Part shown: positions 41,453 through 49,173 of the stretch, in pieces | Numbering within the stretch: position 1 is the first letter of the stretch | Layout: every line of letters starts with the position of its first letter | Assembly (NCBI GenBank): GCA_963629395.1 | Contig: CAVGIV010000010.1 | Location: forward strand, 1-52,123 | Length of the DNA: 52,123 bases | Reading direction: 5' to 3' | Source of the DNA: CAG-791 sp963629395 | Lineage (GTDB): Bacteria; Bacillota; Clostridia; Lachnospirales; Lachnospiraceae | The notes under the pieces: model-generated | The model's database searches: none | The model's input: only the letters and a program-made list of their open reading frames with translations | Told to the model about the DNA's origin: nothing | Program-made: the position numbers and the translations under genes

Positions 41453-42348
41453 ATTTGACAGATTTAATCATGGACAGTCTTCTGGATGCCGGAATGGATA
41501 CCATCAAGCTGGTTCCGTTTCTGTTCGTCACCTACCTTATTATGGAGGCATTGGAACGGCATACCGAGGAGAAATCCCAGGAGCTGATCCGCAAGGAGAA
41601 TGTGGGACACTTTGGACCGGTGTTCGGCGCTGTAGTGGGTATTGTTCCGCAGTGCGGCTTTTCGGCTGCGGCAGCAAGTCTGTATGCCGGCGGTCTGATC
41701 TCGCTGGGGACGCTTCTGGCGGTCTTTCTTTCTACCTCGGACGAGATGCTGCCGCTTCTGATCTCCGCGCAGGTACCGGTGCTGCGAATGGTGAAAATCC
41801 TTGCAGTAAAGGCGCTTCTGGCGCTTTTGACCGGATTGGTCATTGATGTTCTTCTGCGGGATTTCCATCATAGACATCACCAGCATACGCAGGAAAAGCA
41901 CATCCATGATCTATGCGAGCAGGAGCACTGCGGCTGTGAGGAAGAGGAAGGGAGTGTTTTAAAGTCGGCACTGGTACATACGCTGCACATCACCGTGTTT
42001 GTCTTTCTGATTACGCTGGTTCTGACGCTGGTGGTGGAAGGCTTTGGCGAGGATGTGGTTCGGGATCTTCTGACAGGCCATCCGGCAGCAGGAGTATTTC
42101 TTTCCAGCCTCGTCGGACTGATTCCAAACTGTGCGTCCTCCGTCATGCTGACGCAGCTGTATCTGGACGGTCTGATTGAAGCAGGACAGATGCTGGGAGG
42201 CCTTCTTGTGAGCTCCGGTGTGGGGCTTTTGGTGCTGTTTCGAACCAATTCCCATCATCTGAAGGAGAATGTCAAGATTACGGGGATTTTGTATGCGGCA
42301 GGTGTGTTCTGGGGGCTGGTGCTTACGTTCCTGGGGGTGGCCTTTTGA
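41449..42348 (+). CDS. Putative metal/metalloid efflux permease with His-rich loop
   Basis: This 299-residue membrane protein is built of two similar halves: GAVVGIVPQCGFSAAAASLY near residues 60-79 and SLVGLIPNCASSVMLTQLYL near 222-241, each followed by a short hydrophobic pair. Homologues are annotated as arsenic efflux or manganese transporters; neither substrate is proven for this sequence. Between the halves, residues about 137-165 form a cytosolic or external loop rich in His, Cys and Glu (FHHRHHQHTQEKHIHDLCEQ, then EHCGCEEEE), a likely metal-binding site. About eight TM segments. Coupled to the GNAT gene by a 4-bp overlap. Confidence 0.75.
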   Translation: MNLTDLIMDSLLDAGMDTIKLVPFLFVTYLIMEALERHTEEKSQELIRKENVGHFGPVFGAVVGIVPQCGFSAAAASLYAGGLISLGTLLAVFLSTSDEMLPLLISAQVPVLRMVKILAVKALLALLTGLVIDVLLRDFHHRHHQHTQEKHIHDLCEQEHCGCEEEEGSVLKSALVHTLHITVFVFLITLVLTLVVEGFGEDVVRDLLTGHPAAGVFLSSLVGLIPNCASSVMLTQLYLDGLIEAGQMLGGLLVSSGVGLLVLFRTNSHHLKENVKITGILYAAGVFWGLVLTFLGVAF

Positions 42349-42389
42349 CGTCTGAGATGATCTAGTGCTCACATGCCCATCAGTTCACG

Positions 42390-42544
42390 GTAACTATTTA
42401 GCACCCATCTCGAATTTGCTATCGCAAATCCTCGATGTGGCTGGCCAGAGGCGCTTCGCGCCTTGGCCGCCTGCCAATTTCAATCGTGAATTTGCCTGCA
42501 AGCAGTCAATTCACGTTGAAATATGGCAGGTGCTAAACAGATAC
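42390..42544 (+). mobile_element. Family A hairpin element, copy A3, complete, with target duplication
   Basis: A 155-bp element from GTAACTATTTAGCACCC to GGTGCTAAACAGATAC, flanked by perfect 8-bp direct repeats AGTTCACG (42382-42389 and 42545-42552). Its small left hairpin reads ATTTGC-TATC-GCAAAT where A2 has TTTTCC-TTC-GGAAAA, so the stem is kept while the sequence differs. This is the clearest evidence that family A is mobile. The 42349-42690 spacer otherwise holds only the MarR promoter region. Confidence 0.95.
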
Positions 42545-42573
42545 AGTTCACGAATCTTTCATACATTCTGATC

Positions 42574-42635
42574 TTGACAATACTAAGTGAAAAACGTAGC
42601 ATACTACATGTTAATGTGTAGTGTGCTACGTTTTT
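42574..42635 (+). promoter_or_regulatory. marR promoter with overlapping 19-bp dyad operator
   Basis: TTGACA (42574-42579), 17-bp spacer, TAGCAT (42597-42602). A dyad of 19-bp arms with one mismatch (42590-42608 AAAAACGTAGCATACTACA; 42617-42635 TGTAGTGTGCTACGTTTTT) covers the -10 and start region. This is where a MarR protein would sit to repress its own operon. The A-run/T-run ends also allow it to act as a bidirectional terminator for readthrough. Confidence 0.7.
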
Positions 42636-42690
42636 CTATGGCTTACATTGAAGCGTTGGATCAGGAAATACATGACAGAAAGGGAAGCCT

Positions 42691-43155
42691 GTGGAGGATT
42701 TATGCGGACGAAGCTTTGAACGCGCACCGCTTGGCTACAAGCTCAAGCGGATTCATGAAATGTTCAAGGCGAGAATGAATGAAGATATGAAATTAAATGA
42801 CCTGACCTTCTCCCAGATGGAGGTGCTGTTCTATCTGGAGAAAAATCAGGATCATCCGGTCAATCAGCAGGAGCTGTGTACGGCGATTGAGGTGTCGCAT
42901 CCTACGATGATCGGGCTGATTAACCGGATGGAAGAAAAGGAAATGGTGCAGCGGCGTGTGGATCCGGAGAACCGGAGAAACCGCTACATCGAGATGACGC
43001 AGAAGGCTCATGAGGTTATGCTGCAGACCAAATGCCGCAGAGAGCGCAACGATCAGCTGATCACGCGGGGAATGAGTGAAGCACAAAAGGCAGAGCTGAA
43101 CCGGCTTTTGACGATGGTGTACGGCAATATGCAGGATGAGGCCTTCTGGAAGTAA
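42691..43155 (+). CDS. MarR-family transcriptional regulator
   Basis: This is a 154-residue winged-helix repressor. The MarR layout is clear: PLGYKLKRIHEMFKARMN near residues 13-30, LTFSQMEVLFYLEKN near 39-53, recognition region NQQELCTAIEVSHPTMIGLI near 59-78, and wing RRVDPENRRNRYIEMT near 88-103. The start is GTG 42691 behind AAAGGGA; an ATG at 42702 is out of frame and there is no better in-frame ATG before Met24. It lies 120 bp before two ABC exporter genes and probably controls them and itself through the dyad at 42590-42635. The ligand is unknown. Confidence 0.9.
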   Translation: MEDLCGRSFERAPLGYKLKRIHEMFKARMNEDMKLNDLTFSQMEVLFYLEKNQDHPVNQQELCTAIEVSHPTMIGLINRMEEKEMVQRRVDPENRRNRYIEMTQKAHEVMLQTKCRRERNDQLITRGMSEAQKAELNRLLTMVYGNMQDEAFWK

Positions 43156-43172
43156 TACCGAAAGAAATTTTT

Positions 43173-43249
43173 CGCCTGCCAATTTCAATCGTGAATTTGC
43201 CTGCAAGCAGCGGGTTCACGTTGAAATATGGCAGGTGCTGAATAGTTAC
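43173..43249 (+). mobile_element. Family A element, copy A4 (right half only)
   Basis: Begins at CGCCTGCCAATTTC and ends GGTGCTGAATAGTTAC, so it keeps only the long hairpin. Its terminal sequence GAATAGTTAC is that of family B and not the AACAGATAC of A1-A3, which links the two families. It sits between marR (stop 43155) and the first ABC gene, inside the presumed operon. Confidence 0.88.
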
Positions 43250-43275
43250 ATATTAAAGAAAGGAAGCAGTGTTGT

Positions 43276-45057
43276 ATGAATCGAAAAACGTTAAAAAGAA
43301 AAACCGGCGTTGTGAAGACGCTGGCGGCCTACATTGGCAAATACAAGTGGGCTGCCATTGTAACTCCTGTCTGTATGCTGGGAGAGGTTGTGGCGGAAAT
43401 GGTGATTCCGATTCTGATGGGGAGCCTCGTGGATGACGGTGTCTCTGCCGGAGACATGTCCTATGTCGGGCGCGTGGGCATCATCATGATTGGGGTTGCT
43501 TTGTTCGGTCTTGCCTGCGGCATTGCAGGTGCCTTCACCGGTTCCTATGCCGGTGCCGGCTTTGCCAAAAATCTGCGGAAAGCCATGTTTGACAACATTC
43601 AGAAGTTTTCCTTTGCCAACATTGACCGATTCAGTCCATCCAGTCTGGTGACACGTCTGACGACGGATGTCACCAACGTGCAGAACGCCTTTCAGATGCT
43701 GATTCGAATGGCCATGCGGGCACCCTCGATGATGATTGTGGCGATGGTCATGTCCTTTATTGTGAGTCCTAAGCTTGCAAGCATTTACCTGATTGCGGTC
43801 GTGGTACTGGGATTTTTACTGTTTTTGATTATGCGCAGCGCAACGGCCTATTTCCAGAAGGTGTTTGAGCGCTACGACGACCTTAACGAAAGCGTACAGG
43901 AAAATGTATCGGCCATCCGCGTGGTCAAGGCATATGTCCGGGAGGATCATGAAATAAACCGCTTCCAGAAGGCAGCGGCCAATATCTATCTGATGTTCGT
44001 AAAGGCGGAGCTTCGTATTTCCTGGAATGCACCCCTGATGAGCGCCATGGTATATCTGTGCATTCTTCTGATCAGCTGGGTCGGCGGCCACATGGTAATC
44101 GCGCAGACGCTTACCACCGGTCAGCTGATGAGCCTTCTGACCTATTGTATGAACATTCTCAACAGCCTGATGTTCCTTGCTATGATCTTCGTTATGATGA
44201 CGATGTCCGAGGCCAGCTGCCGTCGTATCGCAGAGGTTATCAAGGAAAATGCGACACTTCACAACCCGGAGAACCCGGTAACCGAGGTGAAGGACGGAAG
44301 CATTGTTTTCGATCAGGTAAGCTTTTCCTACAACGAGGATTCGGAGGAGCCGGTCCTGAAAAATATAAATCTCTCCATCCGGGCCGGCGAGAGCATCGGT
44401 ATCATTGGCGGAACCGGCTCGGCCAAGTCCAGCCTTGTAAACCTGATCAGCCGTCTGTACGACGTAACGGGAGGACGGATTCTTGTCGGCGGTGTGGACG
44501 TGCGGGACTACGACATGGAGGTCCTTCGAAATCAGGTGTCCGTTGTTCTTCAGAAAAACGTGCTGTTCTCCGGGACCATTCTGGACAACCTTCGCTGGGG
44601 AGATAAGAATGCAACAAGAGAGCAGTGCAAGAGAGCCTGTGAGATTGCCTGCGCTGATGAGTTCATTGATCGATTCCCGGATGGATATGACACATACATC
44701 GAGCAGGGAGGAGCCAATGTATCCGGCGGGCAGAAGCAGCGCCTGTGCATTGCAAGAGCGCTGCTGAAGAATCCGAAGATCCTTATATTTGATGATTCCA
44801 CCAGCGCGGTGGATACCGCAACCGATCGCAAAATCCGCCAGGGACTGCTGCAGTTTATGCCGCAGACGACAAAGCTTGTGATTGCACAGCGCATTTCCTC
44901 TGTGCAGGAATGCGACCGCATCATCGTCATGGATAATGGAACGATCAACGGCTTTGGTACGCATGAAGAGCTGCTGGCTGGCAATGACATTTACCGCGAG
45001 GTATATGAGTCGCAGAACGGTGCGGCGGCAGATGCGGATTTTGATCCGAAGAACTGA
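43276..45057 (+). CDS. ABC exporter half-transporter, degenerate ATP site
   Basis: This 593-residue protein has six TM helices (about 20-310) and a C-terminal ATPase. Walker A is GGTGSAKSS (378-386), with Ala383 in place of the usual Gly. Signature is VSGGQKQR. Walker B is ILIFDDSTSAVD with D507 where the catalytic Glu normally is, and the switch residue is Gln in VIAQRISS instead of His. These changes mark the non-catalytic half of a heterodimeric type IV exporter (BmrC/TM287 style). The partner is the next gene, 21 bp downstream. ATG 43276 follows AAAGGAAGC. Likely exports a drug or small hydrophobic compound; the substrate is unproven. Confidence 0.92.
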   Translation: MNRKTLKRKTGVVKTLAAYIGKYKWAAIVTPVCMLGEVVAEMVIPILMGSLVDDGVSAGDMSYVGRVGIIMIGVALFGLACGIAGAFTGSYAGAGFAKNLRKAMFDNIQKFSFANIDRFSPSSLVTRLTTDVTNVQNAFQMLIRMAMRAPSMMIVAMVMSFIVSPKLASIYLIAVVVLGFLLFLIMRSATAYFQKVFERYDDLNESVQENVSAIRVVKAYVREDHEINRFQKAAANIYLMFVKAELRISWNAPLMSAMVYLCILLISWVGGHMVIAQTLTTGQLMSLLTYCMNILNSLMFLAMIFVMMTMSEASCRRIAEVIKENATLHNPENPVTEVKDGSIVFDQVSFSYNEDSEEPVLKNINLSIRAGESIGIIGGTGSAKSSLVNLISRLYDVTGGRILVGGVDVRDYDMEVLRNQVSVVLQKNVLFSGTILDNLRWGDKNATREQCKRACEIACADEFIDRFPDGYDTYIEQGGANVSGGQKQRLCIARALLKNPKILIFDDSTSAVDTATDRKIRQGLLQFMPQTTKLVIAQRISSVQECDRIIVMDNGTINGFGTHEELLAGNDIYREVYESQNGAAADADFDPKN

Positions 45058-45078
45058 TCACGGAGGATATACAGTATT

Positions 45079-47169
45079 ATGGCAGAAAAAGTAAAAACAG
45101 TGAACGGGCCGGGTAACGGCCGTAAAAGAGGAATGCCCAGGGAAAAGGTGAAGAACCCGGGGAAGATTCTGGGCCGCCTTATGGGGATTTTGTTCCGCAA
45201 CTACGGAATCCATATGATTGTGGTGTTGATCTGCATTGTGACGACGGTGTTTTCGAGCGTGCAGGGAACCATGTTTACAAAGACTCTGATTGACTCCTAC
45301 ATCACGCCGATGCTGGGGCAGACGGACCCGGATTACGGTCCGCTGGCCGGTGCGATCCTGCGCGTAGCATGCTTTTACGGTCTGGGGGTTCTGGCAGCGC
45401 TTGTGCAGGCGAGGCTGATGGTCTATGTGACGCAGGGTACGCTGAAAAAGCTCCGCGAGCAGCTTTTTGAACATATGGAAACCCTGCCGATCAAATATTT
45501 TGATACCCATGCGCACGGCGACATCATGTCCATCTACACAAATGATATCGATACACTTCGTCAGATGATCAGTCAGAGTATCCCGCAGCTGATGAACAGC
45601 GCCATTACCATTGTGTCCGTGTTCGCCATGATGGTGGTGCTCAGTGTGCCGCTGACCGTGCTCACCTGCGTTATGGTGGCGATCATGCTGGTTTTGTCTT
45701 CGTTTGCTACCAGAATTTCCGGCAAAAACTTTGCAGCAAGGCAAAAAGGACTTGGCGCACTGAACGGATTTATTGAGGAGACCATGACGGGACAGAAGGT
45801 CGTGAAGGTGTTCTGTCATGAAGAGGAAAGTATTAAGAAGTTTGATGAGGTCAACGAGGCCCTGTTCGAGGTTTCCTACAAGGCAGAAGCATATTCCGGC
45901 ATTATGGGCCCCATCAGCACGCAGCTGGGCAACGCTTCCTATGTAATCTGTGCGGTTGTCGGCTGTGCGCTTGCCATCAACCAGTACGCAGGCTTTACCA
46001 TTGGCGCACTGGCGTCCTTCCTGACCTTTAATAAGAGCTTCAACATGCCGATCAACCAGGTAACAATGCAGTTTAACTCCATCATTTCGGCACTGGCCGG
46101 CGCGGATCGTATTTTTGCTCTGCTGGATGAAAAGCCAGAGGTGGATGAGGGCTATGTTACACTCGTAAATGCTACCATTGAGAAAAAACAGGATGCAGCC
46201 GCCCAGTCTGCAAATGGGAAGGCTGCAGAAGGTGCGCAGGGTGCGGCTGCAGATGCCGCTTCGGTGGCAGCCCTTGTGGATGAAAATACGGCAGACAGGG
46301 ACGGTGCTTCGGCGGCAGCGGAGAAGGCGCTGGCGAGCATGTACAACATTACGGAAAGCGAGAAGAGAACCGGACAGTGGGCCTGGAAACATATTCATCA
46401 GGCGGACGGATCTGTTACGTACGTCCCGCTGCAGGGTGATGTGACCTTCGGCGGTGTGGATTTTGGATACACTGATGAGAAATTGGTCCTGCATGATATT
46501 GTGCTTCACGCAGAGCCCGGGCAGAAGGTTGCACTGGTTGGCTCCACGGGTGCCGGAAAGACCACGATTACAAATCTGATCAACCGGTTTTATGACATTC
46601 AGGACGGCAAGATCCGGTATGATCACATCAATATCAACAAGATTTCCAAGAAGGACCTGCGAAGGTCCCTTGGAATGGTGCTGCAGGATACGCATCTGTT
46701 CACAGGAACTGTGCGGGAGAACATCCGCTACGGAAGACTGGACGCTTCGGATGCGGAGGTGGAGGCAGCGGCAAAGCTCGCCAATGCAGACGGCTTCATA
46801 CGGCGTCTGCCGCAGGGATATGACACGATGCTCCACGGCGACGGCGCGAATCTTTCGCAGGGTCAGCGCCAGCTCCTTGCCATTGCAAGAGCAGCCATTG
46901 CAGATCCGCCGGTACTGATCCTGGATGAGGCGACCAGCTCCATTGATACCAGAACCGAGAAAATTGTACAGGATGGTATGGATCGCCTGATGAACGGCAG
47001 AACAACCTTTGTTATTGCGCATAGGCTTTCTACCATTCGAAACGCAGACCTGATCCTGGTTCTGGAGCAGGGACGCATTGTGGAGCGCGGAAACCACGAG
47101 GAGCTGCTCGAACAAAAGGGCCGGTATTATCAGCTGTATACCGGCAAGCGTCCGGAGCTTGCCGGCTGA
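45079..47169 (+). CDS. ABC exporter half-transporter, catalytic subunit with linker insert
   Basis: This 696-residue protein has six TM helices (about 45-330) and a canonical ATPase: Walker A GSTGAGKTT, signature LSQGQRQLL (Ser-Gln for Ser-Gly), Walker B ILDEATSSID with Glu617, and His in VIAHRLST. It is the active partner of the preceding subunit. Between TM region and ATPase an insert of about 85 residues (362-445), rich in Ala, Asp and Glu (AAQSANGKAAEGAQGAAADA is part), then WAWKHIHQADGSVTYVPLQG, makes it longer than the usual about 600. ATG 45079 follows CGGAGGATAT. Confidence 0.93.
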   Translation: MAEKVKTVNGPGNGRKRGMPREKVKNPGKILGRLMGILFRNYGIHMIVVLICIVTTVFSSVQGTMFTKTLIDSYITPMLGQTDPDYGPLAGAILRVACFYGLGVLAALVQARLMVYVTQGTLKKLREQLFEHMETLPIKYFDTHAHGDIMSIYTNDIDTLRQMISQSIPQLMNSAITIVSVFAMMVVLSVPLTVLTCVMVAIMLVLSSFATRISGKNFAARQKGLGALNGFIEETMTGQKVVKVFCHEEESIKKFDEVNEALFEVSYKAEAYSGIMGPISTQLGNASYVICAVVGCALAINQYAGFTIGALASFLTFNKSFNMPINQVTMQFNSIISALAGADRIFALLDEKPEVDEGYVTLVNATIEKKQDAAAQSANGKAAEGAQGAAADAASVAALVDENTADRDGASAAAEKALASMYNITESEKRTGQWAWKHIHQADGSVTYVPLQGDVTFGGVDFGYTDEKLVLHDIVLHAEPGQKVALVGSTGAGKTTITNLINRFYDIQDGKIRYDHININKISKKDLRRSLGMVLQDTHLFTGTVRENIRYGRLDASDAEVEAAAKLANADGFIRRLPQGYDTMLHGDGANLSQGQRQLLAIARAAIADPPVLILDEATSSIDTRTEKIVQDGMDRLMNGRTTFVIAHRLSTIRNADLILVLEQGRIVERGNHEELLEQKGRYYQLYTGKRPELAG

Positions 47170-47402
47170 GAGTGATCCGTCTTTCGCAGGCGGTTATACG
47201 GAACCGGAACGCTGTGCATACTGACGGTTATCATAAGAAGTTCTTTACAAGTCAGGCACAGGGGGTGTAATCTTTCTAAGTCTTTGATGGTATTTGACCC
47301 CGTCTCTGGTTGGGCTGTCTGCAATAAAGACAGCAGGATGCAGGTAATGCGGTATCCGTCAGATAGAAAGGGGCTTTTGCTCCCTACAGCATGAAATGAT
47401 GA
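47170..47402 (+). other. Structured leader region upstream of pyrG
   Basis: There is no open gene in this spacer. Visible folds: GGGGT...ACCCC around 47262-47300, and GCTGTCT-GCAATAA-AGACAGC (about 47314-47334). GGGGC-TTTT-GCTCCC follows near 47370. The GGGGC is a candidate for the G-run start seen in Bacillus pyrG attenuation, but I cannot place a promoter. I do not recognise a known riboswitch class here. Confidence 0.4.
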
Positions 47403-47463
47403 GGTGACAATGGCGTCAGCAGAAACGAATACGTTCGTTTCAGGGGCCATTGTCACCTTTTTT
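47403..47463 (+). terminator. Attenuator terminator directly before pyrG
   Basis: GGTGACAATGGC (47403-47414) pairs perfectly with GCCATTGTCACC (47446-47457). Inside, GAAACGAA pairs with TTCGTTTC around loop TACG. Six Ts follow. It ends 16 bp before the pyrG ATG, in the place of the CTP-dependent attenuator known from Gram-positive pyrG genes. It would also stop readthrough from the ABC operon. Confidence 0.88.
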
Positions 47464-47479
47464 ATAGAGAGGAGAGAAT

Positions 47480-49135
47480 ATGATTAAGTATGTATTTGTC
47501 AGCGGAGGCGTGGTCTCCGGCCTTGGAAAGGGAATTACGGCGGCTTCGCTGGGACGGCTTTTGAAGGCTCGCGGATACCATGTTACCATGCAGAAATTCG
47601 ATCCCTATCTGAATGTGGATCCCGGAACCATGAACCCGATTCAGCACGGCGAGGTGTTCGTTACGGATGATGGTACAGAGACGGACCTGGACCTTGGACA
47701 CTATGAGCGCTTCATTGATGAGAGCCTCGATCGCAATTCCAACGTGACATCGGGCAAGGTCTACTGGTCTGTTATCAACAAGGAGCGTCACGGGGATTAT
47801 GGCGGAGGCACGGTTCAGGTCATTCCGCATATCACCAATGAAATCAAGTCCCGTTTTTATACGCAGCAGGCTGAGAAGATGACAGCCTGTGAGGGTAGTG
47901 TATCCACTGAAAAGATTTGTCCGGACGATGTGACGGTGGCGATCATTGAGGTTGGCGGTACCGTCGGAGATATCGAGTCGCAGGCGTTTTTTGAGGCTAT
48001 TCGCCAGTTCCAGCAGGAGCAGGGTGCATACAATACCTGCATGATCCATGTCACACTGGTACCGTATCTGTTCGGCTCGGCGGAGATGAAGACCAAGCCC
48101 ACGCAGATGAGCGTGAAGGCATTGCAGCAGATGGGCATTCGTGCAGATGTAATTGTCTGCCGCTCAGAAATGGAAATGCCGAAATACCTGAAGGATAAAA
48201 TTGCATTGTTCTGCAATGTGCCGGGCAGCCATGTGCTCCAGAATCTCAATGCCAGCAGCATCTATGAGGTTCCGCTGATGATGGAGGACGAGAAGCTGGC
48301 CCAGGCTGTTTGCGACTGTCTGAATCTTCCCTGCCCGGAGCCGGAGCTGACAGAATGGAAGGATATGGTGGGACGCCTTCAGCACCCGGACAAGAAAGCG
48401 GAGATTGCTCTGGTCGGCAAGTATACGCAGCTGCATGATGCATACCTTTCTGTAGTAGAAGCGCTGCATCACGGCGGTATTGAGAACCGCACGGATGTTA
48501 CCATCCGCTGGGTGGATTCGGAGGAACTGGAAAAGGAAGGTGCGGAGTCAATGCTGGATGGTATTGACGGCATGATCATTCCGGGAGGCTTTGGCAATCG
48601 CGGCACAGAAGGCATGATTCAGGCTGCGGAGTATGCAAGAACCAAAAAGATCCCGTATCTTGGCATTTGCCTTGGCATGCAGATGGCAATGATTGAATTT
48701 GCAAGAAACGTCATCGGTTATGCGGATGCCAACAGCTCAGAGCTGGCACCGGATACCACACATCCGGTAATCGACCTGATGCCGGAGCAGAAAGACGTAA
48801 CGGACCTTGGCGGAACCATGCGCCTGGGAGCATATCCTTGTATTCTGAAAAAGGACAGCAAGGCCTTCCAGCTGTATGGATCGGAGCAGATTTTCGAGCG
48901 TCATCGCCATCGCTATGAAGTAAACAACGAATACCGTGATATCTACGAGAAGAATGGAATGGAGCTTTCGGGAATCAGCCCGGATGGTCACATCGTAGAG
49001 ATGATTGAACTGAAGGATCATCCTTACTACATGGCTACGCAGGCGCACCCGGAGTTTAAATCCCGTCCGAATCACGCACATCCTCTGTTCGCCGGACTTG
49101 TGAAGGCAGCAGGAGACTATGCGGCAGCCAGATAG
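47480..49135 (+). CDS. pyrG: CTP synthase
   Basis: This 551-residue enzyme aminates UTP to CTP with glutamine and ATP. The synthetase domain (about 1-267) starts MIKYVFVSGGVVSGLGKGIT with the P-loop and has EVGGTVGDIESQAFFEA; the glutamine amidotransferase domain (about 290-545) has the nucleophile Cys in LGICLGMQMA and His-Glu in QAHPEFKSRP. Length is normal. ATG 47480 follows GAGAGGAGAG. Expression is probably set by the attenuator immediately upstream. glnA starts 38 bp after the stop, so it may be cotranscribed. Confidence 0.96.
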   Translation: MIKYVFVSGGVVSGLGKGITAASLGRLLKARGYHVTMQKFDPYLNVDPGTMNPIQHGEVFVTDDGTETDLDLGHYERFIDESLDRNSNVTSGKVYWSVINKERHGDYGGGTVQVIPHITNEIKSRFYTQQAEKMTACEGSVSTEKICPDDVTVAIIEVGGTVGDIESQAFFEAIRQFQQEQGAYNTCMIHVTLVPYLFGSAEMKTKPTQMSVKALQQMGIRADVIVCRSEMEMPKYLKDKIALFCNVPGSHVLQNLNASSIYEVPLMMEDEKLAQAVCDCLNLPCPEPELTEWKDMVGRLQHPDKKAEIALVGKYTQLHDAYLSVVEALHHGGIENRTDVTIRWVDSEELEKEGAESMLDGIDGMIIPGGFGNRGTEGMIQAAEYARTKKIPYLGICLGMQMAMIEFARNVIGYADANSSELAPDTTHPVIDLMPEQKDVTDLGGTMRLGAYPCILKKDSKAFQLYGSEQIFERHRHRYEVNNEYRDIYEKNGMELSGISPDGHIVEMIELKDHPYYMATQAHPEFKSRPNHAHPLFAGLVKAAGDYAAAR

Positions 49136-49173
49136 AAGGCTGTTGCAGAAAGATCGAAAGGGGTAGTTTCTAC

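Noticed and set aside
42641..42778. Short ATG frame (MAYIEALDQEIH...) before marR
   Set aside because: It overlaps the MarR gene in another frame, has no good ribosome site, and MarR homology covers the overlap. A leader-peptide role cannot be shown.
45058..47115. Long open frame on the minus strand (about 685 codons)
   Set aside because: It lies wholly antisense to the ABC exporter gene, which has clear motifs. The minus-strand product shows no family features, and such frames are common opposite well-biased genes.
47170..47479. tRNA or known riboswitch in the pyrG leader
   Set aside because: No cloverleaf, T-box or other consensus I know can be recognised; only hairpins and the terminator are supported.
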